Shown here: positions 1-9,100 of the stretch, one piece after another
Numbering within the stretch: position 1 is the first letter of the stretch
Layout of the letters: every line of letters starts with the position of its first letter
Origin: Streptomyces sp. NBC_01341
GTDB lineage: Bacteria; Actinomycetota; Actinomycetes; Streptomycetales; Streptomycetaceae
Direction: 5' to 3'
Length of the DNA stretch: 64,000 nt
Assembly: GCF_035946055.1 (NCBI RefSeq)
Contig: NZ_CP108364.1
Coordinates: 2,666,001-2,730,000, forward strand
Translations under genes and position numbers: made by a program
The notes under the pieces: generated by a model
What the model was told of the DNA's origin: nothing
Seen by the model: the letters and a program-made list of their open reading frames with translations, nothing else
Database searches by the model: none

Positions 1-343
1 GACGGCCACGCGGACGCTTGCGGGCGACGACGACGCCCTGGACGAAGAGCTCGCCACCCCAGACGCCCCACGGCTCGCGGCGCTCCTTGGCGCCGGCGAG
101 GCAGGCCTCGACGAGCGGACAGGTCCGGCAGAGGGACTTGGCGTACTCGACGTCCGCCGGGGACTCGGCGAAGAAGACCTCGGGGTCGTAGGAACGGCAG
201 GGGACGGGTACGCCGAGGTTCTCGATGGCGTCGTCGAGCGCGGTGAGCGCGGTGAGGGGGATCAAGGTGGAGTCCTCCGTGGAGCCGGGCGGGGCGATCG
301 TGTCGGAAGGCGGTACGGACGGGGCGTGCGTCTCGAGTTGCAC
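1..343 (-). CDS. wblC: WhiB-family transcription factor WblC/WhiB7 (3' end off window)
   Basis: Iron-sulfur WhiB-like regulator that, in this family, works with the principal sigma factor to switch on intrinsic antibiotic-resistance genes. Translating the minus strand from the GTG at 343 gives about 114 residues before the window edge. They include the WhiB cysteines (Cys in VPCRSYD, then CRTC and a later Cys in VEACLAG), the GVWGGE turn and a basic RKRPRGRP tail. That tail is the AT-hook that separates WhiB7/WblC from other WhiB proteins. A GAGG lies about 10 bases before the GTG. The gene follows a long leader with its own uORF, terminator and promoter. It lies downstream of uvrD2 and mrx1, the usual actinobacterial neighbourhood of whiB7. 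Only the last residues are missing. Confidence 0.93.
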   Translation of the reverse strand, partial: MQLETHAPSVPPSDTIAPPGSTEDSTLIPLTALTALDDAIENLGVPVPCRSYDPEVFFAESPADVEYAKSLCRTCPLVEACLAGAKERREPWGVWGGELFVQGVVVARKRPRGR

Positions 344-448
344 GGTGGTGTTGTCCTCGTCTGGTCTGCCGGCCTGTTGGCCGGTTGGTGGCGGGTACCA
401 GGTCCTGCTTGTCCCGAGGCTCCTTCGTGCCGTCTCGTCCGTTCGGAC

Positions 449-490
449 AAAACAAAAGGGCCGCGGATCCCGAGTGGGGTTCCGCGGCCC
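449..490 (-). terminator. Intrinsic terminator in the wblC leader (attenuator)
   Basis: On the minus strand a perfect 10-bp stem (GGGCCGCGGA with TCCGCGGCCC, 481-490 and 458-467) encloses a 13-base loop. It is followed directly by TTTTGTTTT. It sits between the uORF stop (515) and the wblC start (343), so transcripts from the upstream promoter must pass it. A U-tract this clean is unusual for the GC-rich hairpins elsewhere in this window. It fits the conditional terminator reported for whiB7/wblC leaders. Confidence 0.9.
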
Positions 491-514
491 TGAAGGCGCC
501 GGCCTGATTCCGGA

Positions 515-838
515 TCAGGCTGGATCGCTCCAGGGTTCAGGCCCACGGAAGGCCCACATCGTGTGGTGCTGCGTCGTCTGCTTCTTGGCTCCGGCACCGG
601 CTGCCGCAAAGGCATAGGCCGAGGCCTGTGCCTTCACTACTGCTGCTTCCGGTGCCTGGGTCGGTCGCTCATTGCGCTCTCGCACGGGCAGGCTCGCCAG
701 GAACAGCGGGCTGCCGGCGGCGATACCGGACACACCGGTGCCACGAAGCGAGAGCTCCGAGGAGCGGGCGAGGCCGAGTGAGCAGGTGGAGACGACCGAC
801 GGATCGGTCATTTTGATGGTGTTGATGATGCTGATCAC
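515..838 (-). CDS. Upstream ORF in the wblC leader
   Basis: A 107-codon ORF starting at GTG 838, preceded by a perfect AGGAGG (847-852) with 8-base spacing, which is the reason for choosing this start. An ATG at 811 in the same frame has no ribosome site. The product is Ala/Pro rich, matches no family I know and ends in PEPWSDPA. The TGA at 515-517 lies inside a small inverted repeat (GCCTGAT/ATCAGGC) just before the terminator at 449-490. Ribosome position could therefore decide which RNA structure forms. By analogy with known whiB7/wblC leaders this is a regulatory uORF, not a protein gene in its own right. A shorter functional uORF within it cannot be excluded. Confidence 0.7.
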   Translation of the reverse strand: MISIINTIKMTDPSVVSTCSLGLARSSELSLRGTGVSGIAAGSPLFLASLPVRERNERPTQAPEAAVVKAQASAYAFAAAGAGAKKQTTQHHTMWAFRGPEPWSDPA

Positions 839-952
839 GACAATCGCCTCCTCTCGGCGTCTCAAGGGACCGGCCGGGGCCGATCCTGCGGTATTCGGAT
901 AAGTACAGCACGGATTCAGGGCTTCAGAGAAGACGCTGTTCCCGTGGACAAG

Positions 953-992
953 AACCTATGGTGACGACTGGTGCCCGCGCAAACTATTTTTT
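953..992 (-). promoter_or_regulatory. wblC promoter with A/T-rich WblC box
   Basis: Minus-strand -35 TTGCGC (977-982), 18-base spacer and -10 TAGGTT (953-958). An A/T-rich run (AAAAAATAG, about 984-992) abuts the -35 element. WhiB7-class promoters carry such an A/T block next to the -35, bound by the AT-hook. The expected transcript start is near 945, giving a leader of about 600 bases. Confidence 0.65.
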
Positions 993-1005
993 CGACGAGT
1001 TTTTC

Positions 1006-3234
1006 TCACACGTCGCCGTGATCCTCGCCCGATGCCGGATCCAGCGTCCGACCTGCGCAGATGGTCAGCACATCGGCTCCGAACCTGGCCAGCTTCCGGT
1101 TCCCGACGCCCGGGATGACGACGAGCTCCGCCTCGTCGGCCGGGACCGCCTCGGCGATCGCCATCAGCGTCTTGTCGGTGAAGACGCAGAAGGCCGGCTG
1201 GCTGATCTCCTTCGCCCGCTCCGCGCGCCATTCCCGCAGACGTCCGAACAGCGCCTCGTCCATGTCCGAAGGACAGTCCTCGCAGCGCATCAGCTTCATC
1301 TCGCCGGCTTCGGTGAGTGTTCTGCCGCAGACCCGGCACCTCACGGGCCCGCGGCGCCGCGCCCTCGCATCCCGACCGGCGCCGTCCGCGCTCCTGCCCG
1401 CACCGGTGCCGGTTCCCCGGTCGATGCCACCGCCGCCGCCGGTCCCCGCCCGCATGCCGGCCGCCGATGATCCGGGCCGGAGACCGTTCAGGAAGCGGGT
1501 CGGCCGGCGTCCGGCGCGACCCCCGGGCGACCGGGACACGGCCCACGACAGTGACAGGTGGAAGCGGGCACGGGTGACGCCGACGTACAGGAGGCGGCGC
1601 TCCTCCTCGACCTGTTCGTCGGTCTTGGCGTAGGCGATAGGCATCATGCCCTCGGTCAGCCCGACGACGAACGCGGCGTCCCATTCGAGGCCCTTGGCCG
1701 AGTGCAGCGACGCCAGGGTGACGCCCTGGACCGTCGGCGCGTGCTGGGCGGCGGCCCGCTCGTCGAGCTCCGCCACGAGGTCGGAGAGCGTCGCACCCGG
1801 TTTGGCCTGCTCGAAGTCCTCGGCGAGCCGGACGAGTGCGGCAAGGGACTCCCAGCGGTCACGCACCGCGCCGGATCCGGCGGGCGGCTTGGAGGTCCAC
1901 CCCTTGGTGGAGAGCACCGCTCTCACCTCGGACGGCAGGTCGTCGGCTCCGTCGAGAAGCGAGTCGTTGCCCCCCGCGCGTGCGGCGCCGCGCAGCGCGA
2001 CGCCCGCCTCCCGTACCTCGGGGCGGTCGAAGAAGCGTTCGGCCCCACGCAGCTGGTAGGGGACGCCCGCGTCCGCCAGGGCCTGTTCGTAGACCTCGGA
2101 CTGGGAGTTGACCCGGTACAGCACGGCGATCTCCCCGGCGGGGACACCTGCGGCGATCAGATCACGGATCCGGCGGGCGGTGCCCTCGGCCTCGGCGGGT
2201 TCGTCCGCGTACTCCGTGTAGACGGGCTCGGGGCCCTTGTCCCGCTGCGAGACGAGCTCCAGGCGGTGCTCGGCCGCTTTGCCACGGGCCTGGGACAGCA
2301 GGCCGTTGGCCAGATGCACGACCTGCGGTGTGGAGCGGTAGTCCCGCACCAGCTTGACCACGGTCGCGTTCGGGTGGCGAGTGCGGAAGTTCAGCAGGTG
2401 GTCAGGGGTGGCCCCGGTGAAGGAGTAGATCGTCTGGCCGGCGTCGCCGACGACGCAGAGATCGTCCCGGTCGCCGAGCCAGAGGTCGAGGAGCCGCTGC
2501 TGGAGCGGGCTGACGTCCTGGTACTCGTCGACGACGAAGTGCTGGTACTGGCGGCGCACGTGCTCGGCGATGTCGTGCCGGTCCTGCAGGATGCCGACGG
2601 TCAGCAGCAGCACGTCCTCGAAGTCGATCACCGACCGGTCGCGCTTCAGCTGCTCGTACATCCCGTAGATCTGCGAGAGCTCGGCAGGGTCGCGCGGGGC
2701 GTCCCGCTGGGTCTTCGCCACGGCGGCCGGATAGTCGGCCGGCACGGTCTGGGTGACCTTGGCCCACTCGATCTCGCTCGTGGCGTCCCGCAGCTCGTTG
2801 CGGTCGAGCCGGATCCCGCAGCGCGCGGCGGCCTCGGCGACCAGCTGGACCTTGCGCTCCACGAGGCGCGGGAGCTCGCCACCGACGGCTTTCGGCCAGA
2901 AGTACTGGAGCTGGCGCAAGGCTGCGGAGTGGAAGGTCCGGGCCTGGACACCGGTCGCGCCGAGCTGCCGGAGCCGGCCGCGCATCTCACCGGCCGCGCG
3001 GTTGGTGTAGGTGACGGCGAGCACGGTCGTCGGCTGGAGGATCCCGGCGCGCACCCCGTAGGCGATGCGATGGGTGATCGCCCGCGTCTTGCCCGTGCCC
3101 GCTCCGGCCAGCACGCACACGGGTCCGCCCAGGGCCAGCGCGACCTCGCGCTGCTCCGGGTCGAGCCCGTCGAGCACGGCGTCCGCGGAGTCGGGGACCC
3201 GGGGGAACAGGGTGGAGTGCGTTGCTGCTGTCAC
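1006..3234 (-). CDS. uvrD2: UvrD2-type DNA helicase with HRDC domain
   Basis: Superfamily 1A 3'-5' DNA helicase of 742 residues. An N-terminal Walker A (AGAGTGKT, near residue 42), the DEYQDV motif II and the usual motor motifs fill about the first 560 residues. A four-cysteine element (CRVC ... CEDC) follows, and a C-terminal HRDC domain begins near LREWRAERAKE. The tetracysteine plus HRDC arrangement is that of mycobacterial UvrD2, where the cysteine module joins the HRDC domain to the motor. The start is a GTG at 3234 (VTAATHST). The gene reads away from mrx1 and toward wblC, and its stop lies about 15 bases before the wblC promoter box. The likely role is repair or replication-linked unwinding. 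Confidence 0.9.
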   Translation of the reverse strand: MTAATHSTLFPRVPDSADAVLDGLDPEQREVALALGGPVCVLAGAGTGKTRAITHRIAYGVRAGILQPTTVLAVTYTNRAAGEMRGRLRQLGATGVQARTFHSAALRQLQYFWPKAVGGELPRLVERKVQLVAEAAARCGIRLDRNELRDATSEIEWAKVTQTVPADYPAAVAKTQRDAPRDPAELSQIYGMYEQLKRDRSVIDFEDVLLLTVGILQDRHDIAEHVRRQYQHFVVDEYQDVSPLQQRLLDLWLGDRDDLCVVGDAGQTIYSFTGATPDHLLNFRTRHPNATVVKLVRDYRSTPQVVHLANGLLSQARGKAAEHRLELVSQRDKGPEPVYTEYADEPAEAEGTARRIRDLIAAGVPAGEIAVLYRVNSQSEVYEQALADAGVPYQLRGAERFFDRPEVREAGVALRGAARAGGNDSLLDGADDLPSEVRAVLSTKGWTSKPPAGSGAVRDRWESLAALVRLAEDFEQAKPGATLSDLVAELDERAAAQHAPTVQGVTLASLHSAKGLEWDAAFVVGLTEGMMPIAYAKTDEQVEEERRLLYVGVTRARFHLSLSWAVSRSPGGRAGRRPTRFLNGLRPGSSAAGMRAGTGGGGGIDRGTGTGAGRSADGAGRDARARRRGPVRCRVCGRTLTEAGEMKLMRCEDCPSDMDEALFGRLREWRAERAKEISQPAFCVFTDKTLMAIAEAVPADEAELVVIPGVGNRKLARFGADVLTICAGRTLDPASGEDHGDV

Positions 3235-3317
3235 CCCGCCATGCTGCCAGGTCGCAAGGGGGCGGTGCGGCGGTTGTCCACAGGGCCCGCCATTCGTCGT
3301 ACCGGCCGGGCGGGGGC

Positions 3318-3347
3318 GGGAATGGCCTTCGGGTCAGGCGCGTTGCC
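3318..3347 (+). promoter_or_regulatory. Sigma-R type promoter of mrx1
   Basis: GGGAAT at 3318-3323, exactly 18 bases, then GTTGCC at 3342-3347. This matches the Streptomyces sigma-R (thiol-oxidative stress) consensus GGGAAT-N18-GTT. It lies about 75 bases before the mycoredoxin start, a target that makes functional sense for sigma-R. Confidence 0.75.
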
Positions 3348-3422
3348 TGGATGCGGGAAGGTGCGTCAGCATACTTGCCCGCCTTCCCAGTGAGACGTAC
3401 GAGACAAGGGAGCACCGACGAC

Positions 3423-3665
3423 ATGCCGGGCACTGTGACGATGTACAGCACCACCTGGTGCGGCTACTGCCGCCGGCTCAAGGGCCAGATGGACCGCGAG
3501 GGGATCGCGTACACCGAGGTCAACATCGAGCAGGACCCGGATTCGGCAGCTTTTGTCGAGAAGGCGAATGGCGGAAACCAGACGGTCCCGACCGTACTGT
3601 TCCCGGATGGTTCGACGCTGACGAACCCGTCGCTGGCCCAGGTCAAGCAGAAGATCGGCGCCTGA
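3423..3665 (+). CDS. mrx1: Mycoredoxin (glutaredoxin-like)
   Basis: An 80-residue thioredoxin-fold protein with a CGYC active site at residues 13-16 and the cis-proline TVPT motif. This is the size and layout of actinobacterial mycoredoxin-1, which uses mycothiol to reduce S-mycothiolated proteins in the cytosol. The ATG at 3423 has an AAGGGAG about 10 bases upstream. An upstream sigma-R type promoter predicts induction by thiol oxidants. It diverges from uvrD2 and converges on nudC, with a strong hairpin between. Confidence 0.92.
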   Translation: MPGTVTMYSTTWCGYCRRLKGQMDREGIAYTEVNIEQDPDSAAFVEKANGGNQTVPTVLFPDGSTLTNPSLAQVKQKIGA

Positions 3666-3685
3666 TCGGGGAGATCCCGATCCTC

Positions 3686-3715
3686 GGAGGGCCCCCGCCT
3701 CGGCGGGGGCCCTCC
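3686..3715. terminator. Bidirectional terminator between mrx1 and nudC
   Basis: Perfect 14-bp inverted repeat (GGAGGGCCCCCGCC and its complement) around a two-base centre, lying between convergent genes. There is no U-run, as is common in Streptomyces. Confidence 0.8.
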
Positions 3716-3747
3716 GTCGTACCCGGCTGCCGCGTGCGGCGCTCCCG

Positions 3748-4695
3748 TCAGGCGGCGTTGCCCGGCCGGGGAAGGGGCTTGCCGTACCAGAGCTCGATCA
3801 GGCGCGCGGCGATGGAGACTCCGAACGGGGGCAGTACCTCGCCGGATTCGAAGGCCGCCGTCAGCTCCTCGCGCGAGAACCAGCGGGCCTCCTCGATCTC
3901 CTCCCCGTCCACGGTGATCTCGGACGAGGTGGCGCGGGCCATGAAGCCGAGCATCAGGCTGGACGGGAAGGGCCACGGCTGGCTGGCGACGTACTCGACC
4001 TCGCCGACAGTCACCCCCGCCTCCTCGAACACCTCGCGGGCCACCGAATGTTCGATCGACTCACCCGGTTCGACGAAGCCGGCGAGCGTCGAGAAACGCC
4101 CCTCCGGCCAGTGCACCTGGCGCCCCAGGAGGGCGCGGTCCTGGTCGTCGGTGACCAGCATGATCACCGCCGGGTCGGTCCGCGGGTAGTGCTCCGCACC
4201 GCATGCGGGGCAGCGGCGGATGTGACCGGCGGCGGCGATGACGGTGCGCTCGCCGCAGCGCGAGCAGAAGCGGTGCAGCCGCTGCCAGTTCTCCAGCGCC
4301 ACGGCGTGCACCATCAGCCCGGCGTCGCGGGGTCCGAGGAGCAGACCCGCCTCACGCAGCCCGGCGGGGCGTGCGGACTGGTCCATGCGGCCCGGCAGCG
4401 AGTCCTTCTGGAGTGCGAAGTAGCGCACGCCTTCCTCGTCGGTGCCCAGGAAGTAACGGTGGGTCTCCGTGACCGGCGCCTCGAAAGCAGGCGTCATGAC
4501 GAGTTCGGTGCCGCCGTCCGCGGTGTCGTCGATGAGCGCCTGGCCCCCCGAGACGACGAAGACTCTGGTAGTCGGGTGGCTCCAGGCCGCGGCGAGCCAT
4601 GCCTCGTCGAGCCGGTGGTGCGCGGCGCGGTCGATGCCGCTGGGCGCGGTGAGACCGATCGGGCGGTCTGTGGTGGCGTTGTCGAAGGTGCTCAC
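3748..4695 (-). CDS. nudC: NADH pyrophosphatase NudC
   Basis: Nudix hydrolase of 315 residues that cleaves NAD(H), and in the family also removes NAD caps from RNA. A four-cysteine zinc ribbon (CSRC ... CPAC) precedes the Nudix box, which shows GFVEPGES followed by REVFEEAGV, matching GX5EX7REUXEEXGU. An SQPWPFPSSLM segment after it is the NudC signature. The start is GTG 4695 with AGGAAG upstream. It lies 45 bases after the dipeptidase gene on the same strand and is probably co-transcribed with adnA-adnB. Converges on mrx1. Confidence 0.93.
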   Translation of the reverse strand: MSTFDNATTDRPIGLTAPSGIDRAAHHRLDEAWLAAAWSHPTTRVFVVSGGQALIDDTADGGTELVMTPAFEAPVTETHRYFLGTDEEGVRYFALQKDSLPGRMDQSARPAGLREAGLLLGPRDAGLMVHAVALENWQRLHRFCSRCGERTVIAAAGHIRRCPACGAEHYPRTDPAVIMLVTDDQDRALLGRQVHWPEGRFSTLAGFVEPGESIEHSVAREVFEEAGVTVGEVEYVASQPWPFPSSLMLGFMARATSSEITVDGEEIEEARWFSREELTAAFESGEVLPPFGVSIAARLIELWYGKPLPRPGNAA

Positions 4696-4740
4696 AGGTG
4701 CTTCCTACTCCCCCGGGGGTGGATCGGGCATTCAGAGGAT

Positions 4741-6141
4741 TCAGCGGAGTGCGGCGGCCAGCTCGCCCCACAGATGGGCGCTGGTCTCCACGCCCTTGAG
4801 GAGGAGGTCGAGCTCGACCTTCTCGTCGGGACCGTGCCAGCCGTCGGACGGTACGGAGATGCCGAGGAAGAGGACGGGTGCGCCGAGCACGTCCTGCAGG
4901 TCGGCGGCCGGTCCCGAGCCTCCCTCGCGGGTGAAGAGGATCTTCGTCCCGAAGGCCCGCCCCATGGCCCGGGCGACCGCCTGGAGGGCGGGGTGGTCCA
5001 GGGGCGTCAGACAGGGGCGGGTGGCCGGGGAGAAGGTGATCCGGTGCCGGACGCCGGCCGGGATCCTGCTCTTGGCCCAGGCGCGGACCAGTTCCTGGAC
5101 GTGGTCCGGGTCCTGGCCGGCGACCAGCCGGAAGCTCAGCTTCACCATGGCCGACGACGGGATGACGGTCTTGCTGCCCGCGCCCTGGTAGCCGCCGCCG
5201 ATGCCGTTGACCTCGGCGGTGGGCCGGGCCCAGACCCGCTCCAGCGTGGAGTAGCCGGCCTCGCCGGCGGTGGCCCGCGACGAGGCGGTGCGAAGCCAGG
5301 TCGCCTCGTCGAAGGGCAGCTCGGCGAAGAGGGCCCGTTCGGTTTCGGTGAGTTCGGCGACCCCGTCGTAGAAGCCCGGGACCGCGACCCTTCCGTCCTC
5401 GTCGTGCAGGGCGGCGACGAGCCGGGCGAGAGCGGTCGCCGGGTTGGGCACGGCTCCGCCGAAGGATCCGGAGTGGATGTCCTGCCCGGGGCCGAGGAGC
5501 TCGATCTCGCACTCCGCGAGGCCGCGCATGCCGGTGCAGACGGTGGGGGTGTTCTCGTCCCACATGCCGGTGTCGGAGACGATCACGGCGTCCGCTGCGA
5601 GCCGGGCCGCCCGTTCCTCGGCCAGCGCGCGGAAGTGCGGGGAACCGGACTCCTCCTCGCCCTCGACGAGGAGCTTGAGGTGCACGGCCGGGGTGGTGCG
5701 GCCGGTCGCCGCGAGGTGGGCGCGGACGCCGAGTGTGTGGAAGAACACCTGGCCCTTGTCGTCCGCGGCGCCCCGCCCGTACATCCTGCCGTCGCGGATC
5801 ACCGGGTCGAACGGGTCGGTGTTCCAGCCGTCCTCACGGGCCGCGGGCTGCACGTCGTGGTGTCCGTAGACGAGGACGACGGGTGCGTCCGGGTCGTCCG
5901 AGGGCCACTCCGCGAAGACCGCCGGGGCACCGGGTGTCTCCCAGATCTCGGTGACCGGGAATCCGGTCTCGGCGAGCTTGGCGGACAGCCATTCGGCACT
6001 GCGCCGTACGTCCCCGGCGTGCTCCGGCTGAGCGGATACGGACGGGATGCGCAGCCACTCGGCGAGGTCGTCGAGGAAGGCTGTGCGGTGCTGCTCGGTG
6101 TACGTACGGACGGCGCTGTCCGGGGTGTCGCTCATGTTCAT
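4741..6141 (-). CDS. M20-family dipeptidase
   Basis: Metallopeptidase of 466 residues, full length for the M20 dipeptidase group. Visible metal-site motifs are YGHHDVQP (first ligand His/Asp), GAADDKGQ (bridging Asp) and EGEEESGSP (catalytic Glu and ligand). A dimerization domain interrupts the catalytic domain between about residues 210 and 370. The start is ATG 6141 (MNMSDT); the second ATG two codons later is equally possible. Only four bases separate it from the adnB stop, so the two genes are translationally linked. No signal peptide, so probably a cytosolic peptide scavenger. The exact substrate cannot be read from sequence. Confidence 0.88.
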   Translation of the reverse strand: MNMSDTPDSAVRTYTEQHRTAFLDDLAEWLRIPSVSAQPEHAGDVRRSAEWLSAKLAETGFPVTEIWETPGAPAVFAEWPSDDPDAPVVLVYGHHDVQPAAREDGWNTDPFDPVIRDGRMYGRGAADDKGQVFFHTLGVRAHLAATGRTTPAVHLKLLVEGEEESGSPHFRALAEERAARLAADAVIVSDTGMWDENTPTVCTGMRGLAECEIELLGPGQDIHSGSFGGAVPNPATALARLVAALHDEDGRVAVPGFYDGVAELTETERALFAELPFDEATWLRTASSRATAGEAGYSTLERVWARPTAEVNGIGGGYQGAGSKTVIPSSAMVKLSFRLVAGQDPDHVQELVRAWAKSRIPAGVRHRITFSPATRPCLTPLDHPALQAVARAMGRAFGTKILFTREGGSGPAADLQDVLGAPVLFLGISVPSDGWHGPDEKVELDLLLKGVETSAHLWGELAAALR

Positions 6142-6145
6142 GAGC

Positions 6146-9100
6146 CTATCGGCCCCGCGGAGGTGGCTCGTCCAGCAGGAGCTTCTCCAGCTCCGCCCGG
6201 CCCGGCAGCCCGGTGGGCCTGACCGTCTCCCCGGTGCGCACGTAGAGGAAGGTAGCGGTGACCGCTTCCAGCGGCAGACCGTGCAGTTCGGCCCAGGCCA
6301 GGCGGTACACCGCGAGCTGGAGCGGGTCCGCCGTCCGGTGCCGGGTGGTCTTCCAGTCGACGATCTCGTAGGTGTCCCCCGTGCGGTAGACCGCGTCGAT
6401 ACGGCCGCGGATCACCCGGCCCCCGAGGGCGATCTGGAACGGCGTCTCTACGCGGTACGGCGTGCGCCGGGCGTACTCGGTGCGCTCGAAGGCGTCCTTC
6501 AGCTCGGCCAGGTCGCGTTCGTCCGCGATCTCCGCGTCGCTTCCGTCGCCCCCGGGGAGTTCGTCCGGGCCGAGCATGGGCAGCGGCAGTTCCTCGAAAC
6601 GCGACTCGACCCACGCGTGGAAACGGGTCCCCCGGCGGGCTGCGGGCTGCGGGGCCCGGGGCATGGGGCGTGCGAGCTCCCGGGCGAAGCCGTCGGGGTC
6701 GTCGGCGAGGTGCAGCAGCTGGGTCGCGGAGAGCGTGGAGGGGACGACGACGTCGCGGACGGTGGCGCGGGCACGGCGCAGTTCGCCGGCGAGGGCGTCG
6801 AGGTCGCGGTCCCAGGAGGCGAGGGTGCGGGACTCCTCCGGGGTGTGGCCCGGGTCGCCGGGGGCGCGGGCGGCGGGGACGTGAGGCGCGGGGTGCGAAG
6901 GCCGGGCGGCCCCGCCACCGCCGGACGCCGTCCCACCGCCGTCCGGGAACGGGTCGTCGTACGGAGCGGCCGCCTCGTCGTACGGCGGCTCCTCGTCCCC
7001 GTACGGCGGCTCCTCGTCCCCGTACGGCGGCTCCTCGTCGTACGCGCGCTGCCCACGCGCGCGCACGGGCTCTTCGTACGCCGACGCCGGGGGCGCGGCG
7101 GCGAGGGTGTCCAGGTGAGCGAGCACGGTGTCCCGGGCGGCACGGCGGCGGGCCAGGGCCGTGGCGTCCAGTGGGAGTGGCCATGCCCGGCCGGCGTCCT
7201 TCTCCTGGAGGGCCGGGTTCTCCTCGTCCGTCTCCGGCTCGTCCGCCCACACCTCGATCTCGCCGTACCCGGCCGCGCAGTGCTCGTACAGCGCGTCCAG
7301 GAAGGCGGACGGGCCGCGGGGCTTCTTCTGGGAGGGGCCCCACCAGTGGCCGGAGCCGAGCAGCAGGGACCGGGGGCGGGTGAGGGTGACGTAGCCGAGA
7401 CGGAGTTCCTCGGTGCGCTGGTGCTCCTTCATCTCCTCCTTGAACTCCTTGAGCCCCTTGGCGTCGAAGGACCGGAGGACCGGGAGCGTGACCGCGTCGC
7501 CCCGCAGGGCGTGCGGGAGGACCTGGGACTGCGAGGTCCACGCGTCCCGGGACTGCGTACTGGGGAACTGGCCGGTGACGAGCCCCGGGACGGCGACGAC
7601 GTCCCACTCCAGGCCCTTGGACTTGTGGGCGGTGAGGACCTTGACGGTGTTCTCGCCGCCGGGCAGGGCGTTGTCCAGGCCCTTCTCGTACTGCGCGGCG
7701 GTGCGCAGGAAGCCGAGGAAGGCGAGCAGGCTCGCTTCCCCGTCCACCGCGGCGAATCCGGCCGCTACGTCCAGGAAGTTGGCGAGCGTCTCACGGCGGC
7801 GGGCGGCCAGGGCGTGGGGTGAGGCGGAGAGCTCCACCTCGAGCCCGGTCGTCGCGAGGACGCGGTGCAGGACGTCCATGAGGGGGTCGGCCAGCGAGCG
7901 GCGCAGCTCGCGGAGCTCGGTGGCGAGACGGGCGAAGCGGACGCGGGCCTCGGCCGAGAACGGCAGCTGGTCGTCCTCGGACCCGGCGGACTCCAGGAAG
8001 GTGTCGAGGGCGTCCGCGAGCGATATCGCCTCGGACGGGTCCACGCCCTCGACGGCCTCGGCCAGGCGGCGCCCGGGGTCGGTGTCCGCGTCACCCGGGG
8101 TGGAACGGTGGACGAGGAGGCGCGCCCGGCGCCCCAGGAGAGCGAGGTCCCGGGGGCCGATGCGCCAGCGCGGGCCGGTGAGCAGCCGGACGAGGGAGGC
8201 GTTCGCCCCCGGGTCCTGGAGCACCTCGCAGACGGCGACGAGGTCGGCGACCTCGGGCAGGTGCAGCAGGCCGGACAGGCCGACGACCTCGACCGGGATG
8301 TCCCGGGCGACGAGGGCCGCCTGGATACGGGGGAAGTCCCCGGCGCTACGGCACAGGACGGCGATCTCACCGGGTGCCGTCCCCGTGCGTACGAGGTGGG
8401 CGAGCGAGTCCCCCAGCCAGTCGATCTCCTCTGCGTGGGTGCGCAGCAGGGCACATCTGACCATGCCGTCCCGCTCGGCCCCGGGTGCGGGGCGCAGCGC
8501 CTCGACCCCTTCGTGCAGGGCGCGCAGGGGCTCGGCGAGACCGTTGGCGAGGTGGAGGAGGCGGCCTCCGCTGCGGCGGTTCTCGCTGAGGGAGTAGCGG
8601 GTGGCGGGCGTGCCGTCGGCGTGCGGGAAGTGGTCGGGGAAGTCGTCGAGGTTGGCCACGGAGGCACCGCGCCAGCCGTAGATCGCCTGGCAGGGGTCGC
8701 CGACCGCGGTGACGGCGTGGCCGGCCGTTCCGTCGGCGCCCCCGCCGCCGAAGAGCGCGGCCAGGAGCAGCCGCTGGGCCACGGAGGTGTCCTGGTACTC
8801 GTCGAGCAGGACGACGCGGAACTCGTCCCTGAGGATCGCGCCGACCTCGGGCCGGGTGAGCGCCAGCTCGGCGGAGAGGGCGATCTGGTCGCCGAAGTCG
8901 AGGAGGTCGCGGCCGCGCTTGGCCTCCCGGTAGCGCCGGGTCAGGCCGAGGAGTTCGCGGCGGGCCTCGGCCGTCTCGGGGATCTTCCGCAGTTCGGCGT
9001 TGGTGAGCCTGGCCGTCCCGAGCGCGTGGAGCAGCCCGGTGTCGTGCTCGGCGAGCTGTCCGGGGGGTACGAGGTGTTCGGCGAGCTCGGCGTCCAGGGC

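Noticed and set aside
1558..3393. Long plus-strand open frame opposite uvrD2
   Set aside because: Antisense shadow: composition dominated by Gly/Val/Arg/Leu, no ribosome site or motif, while the other strand encodes a complete helicase.
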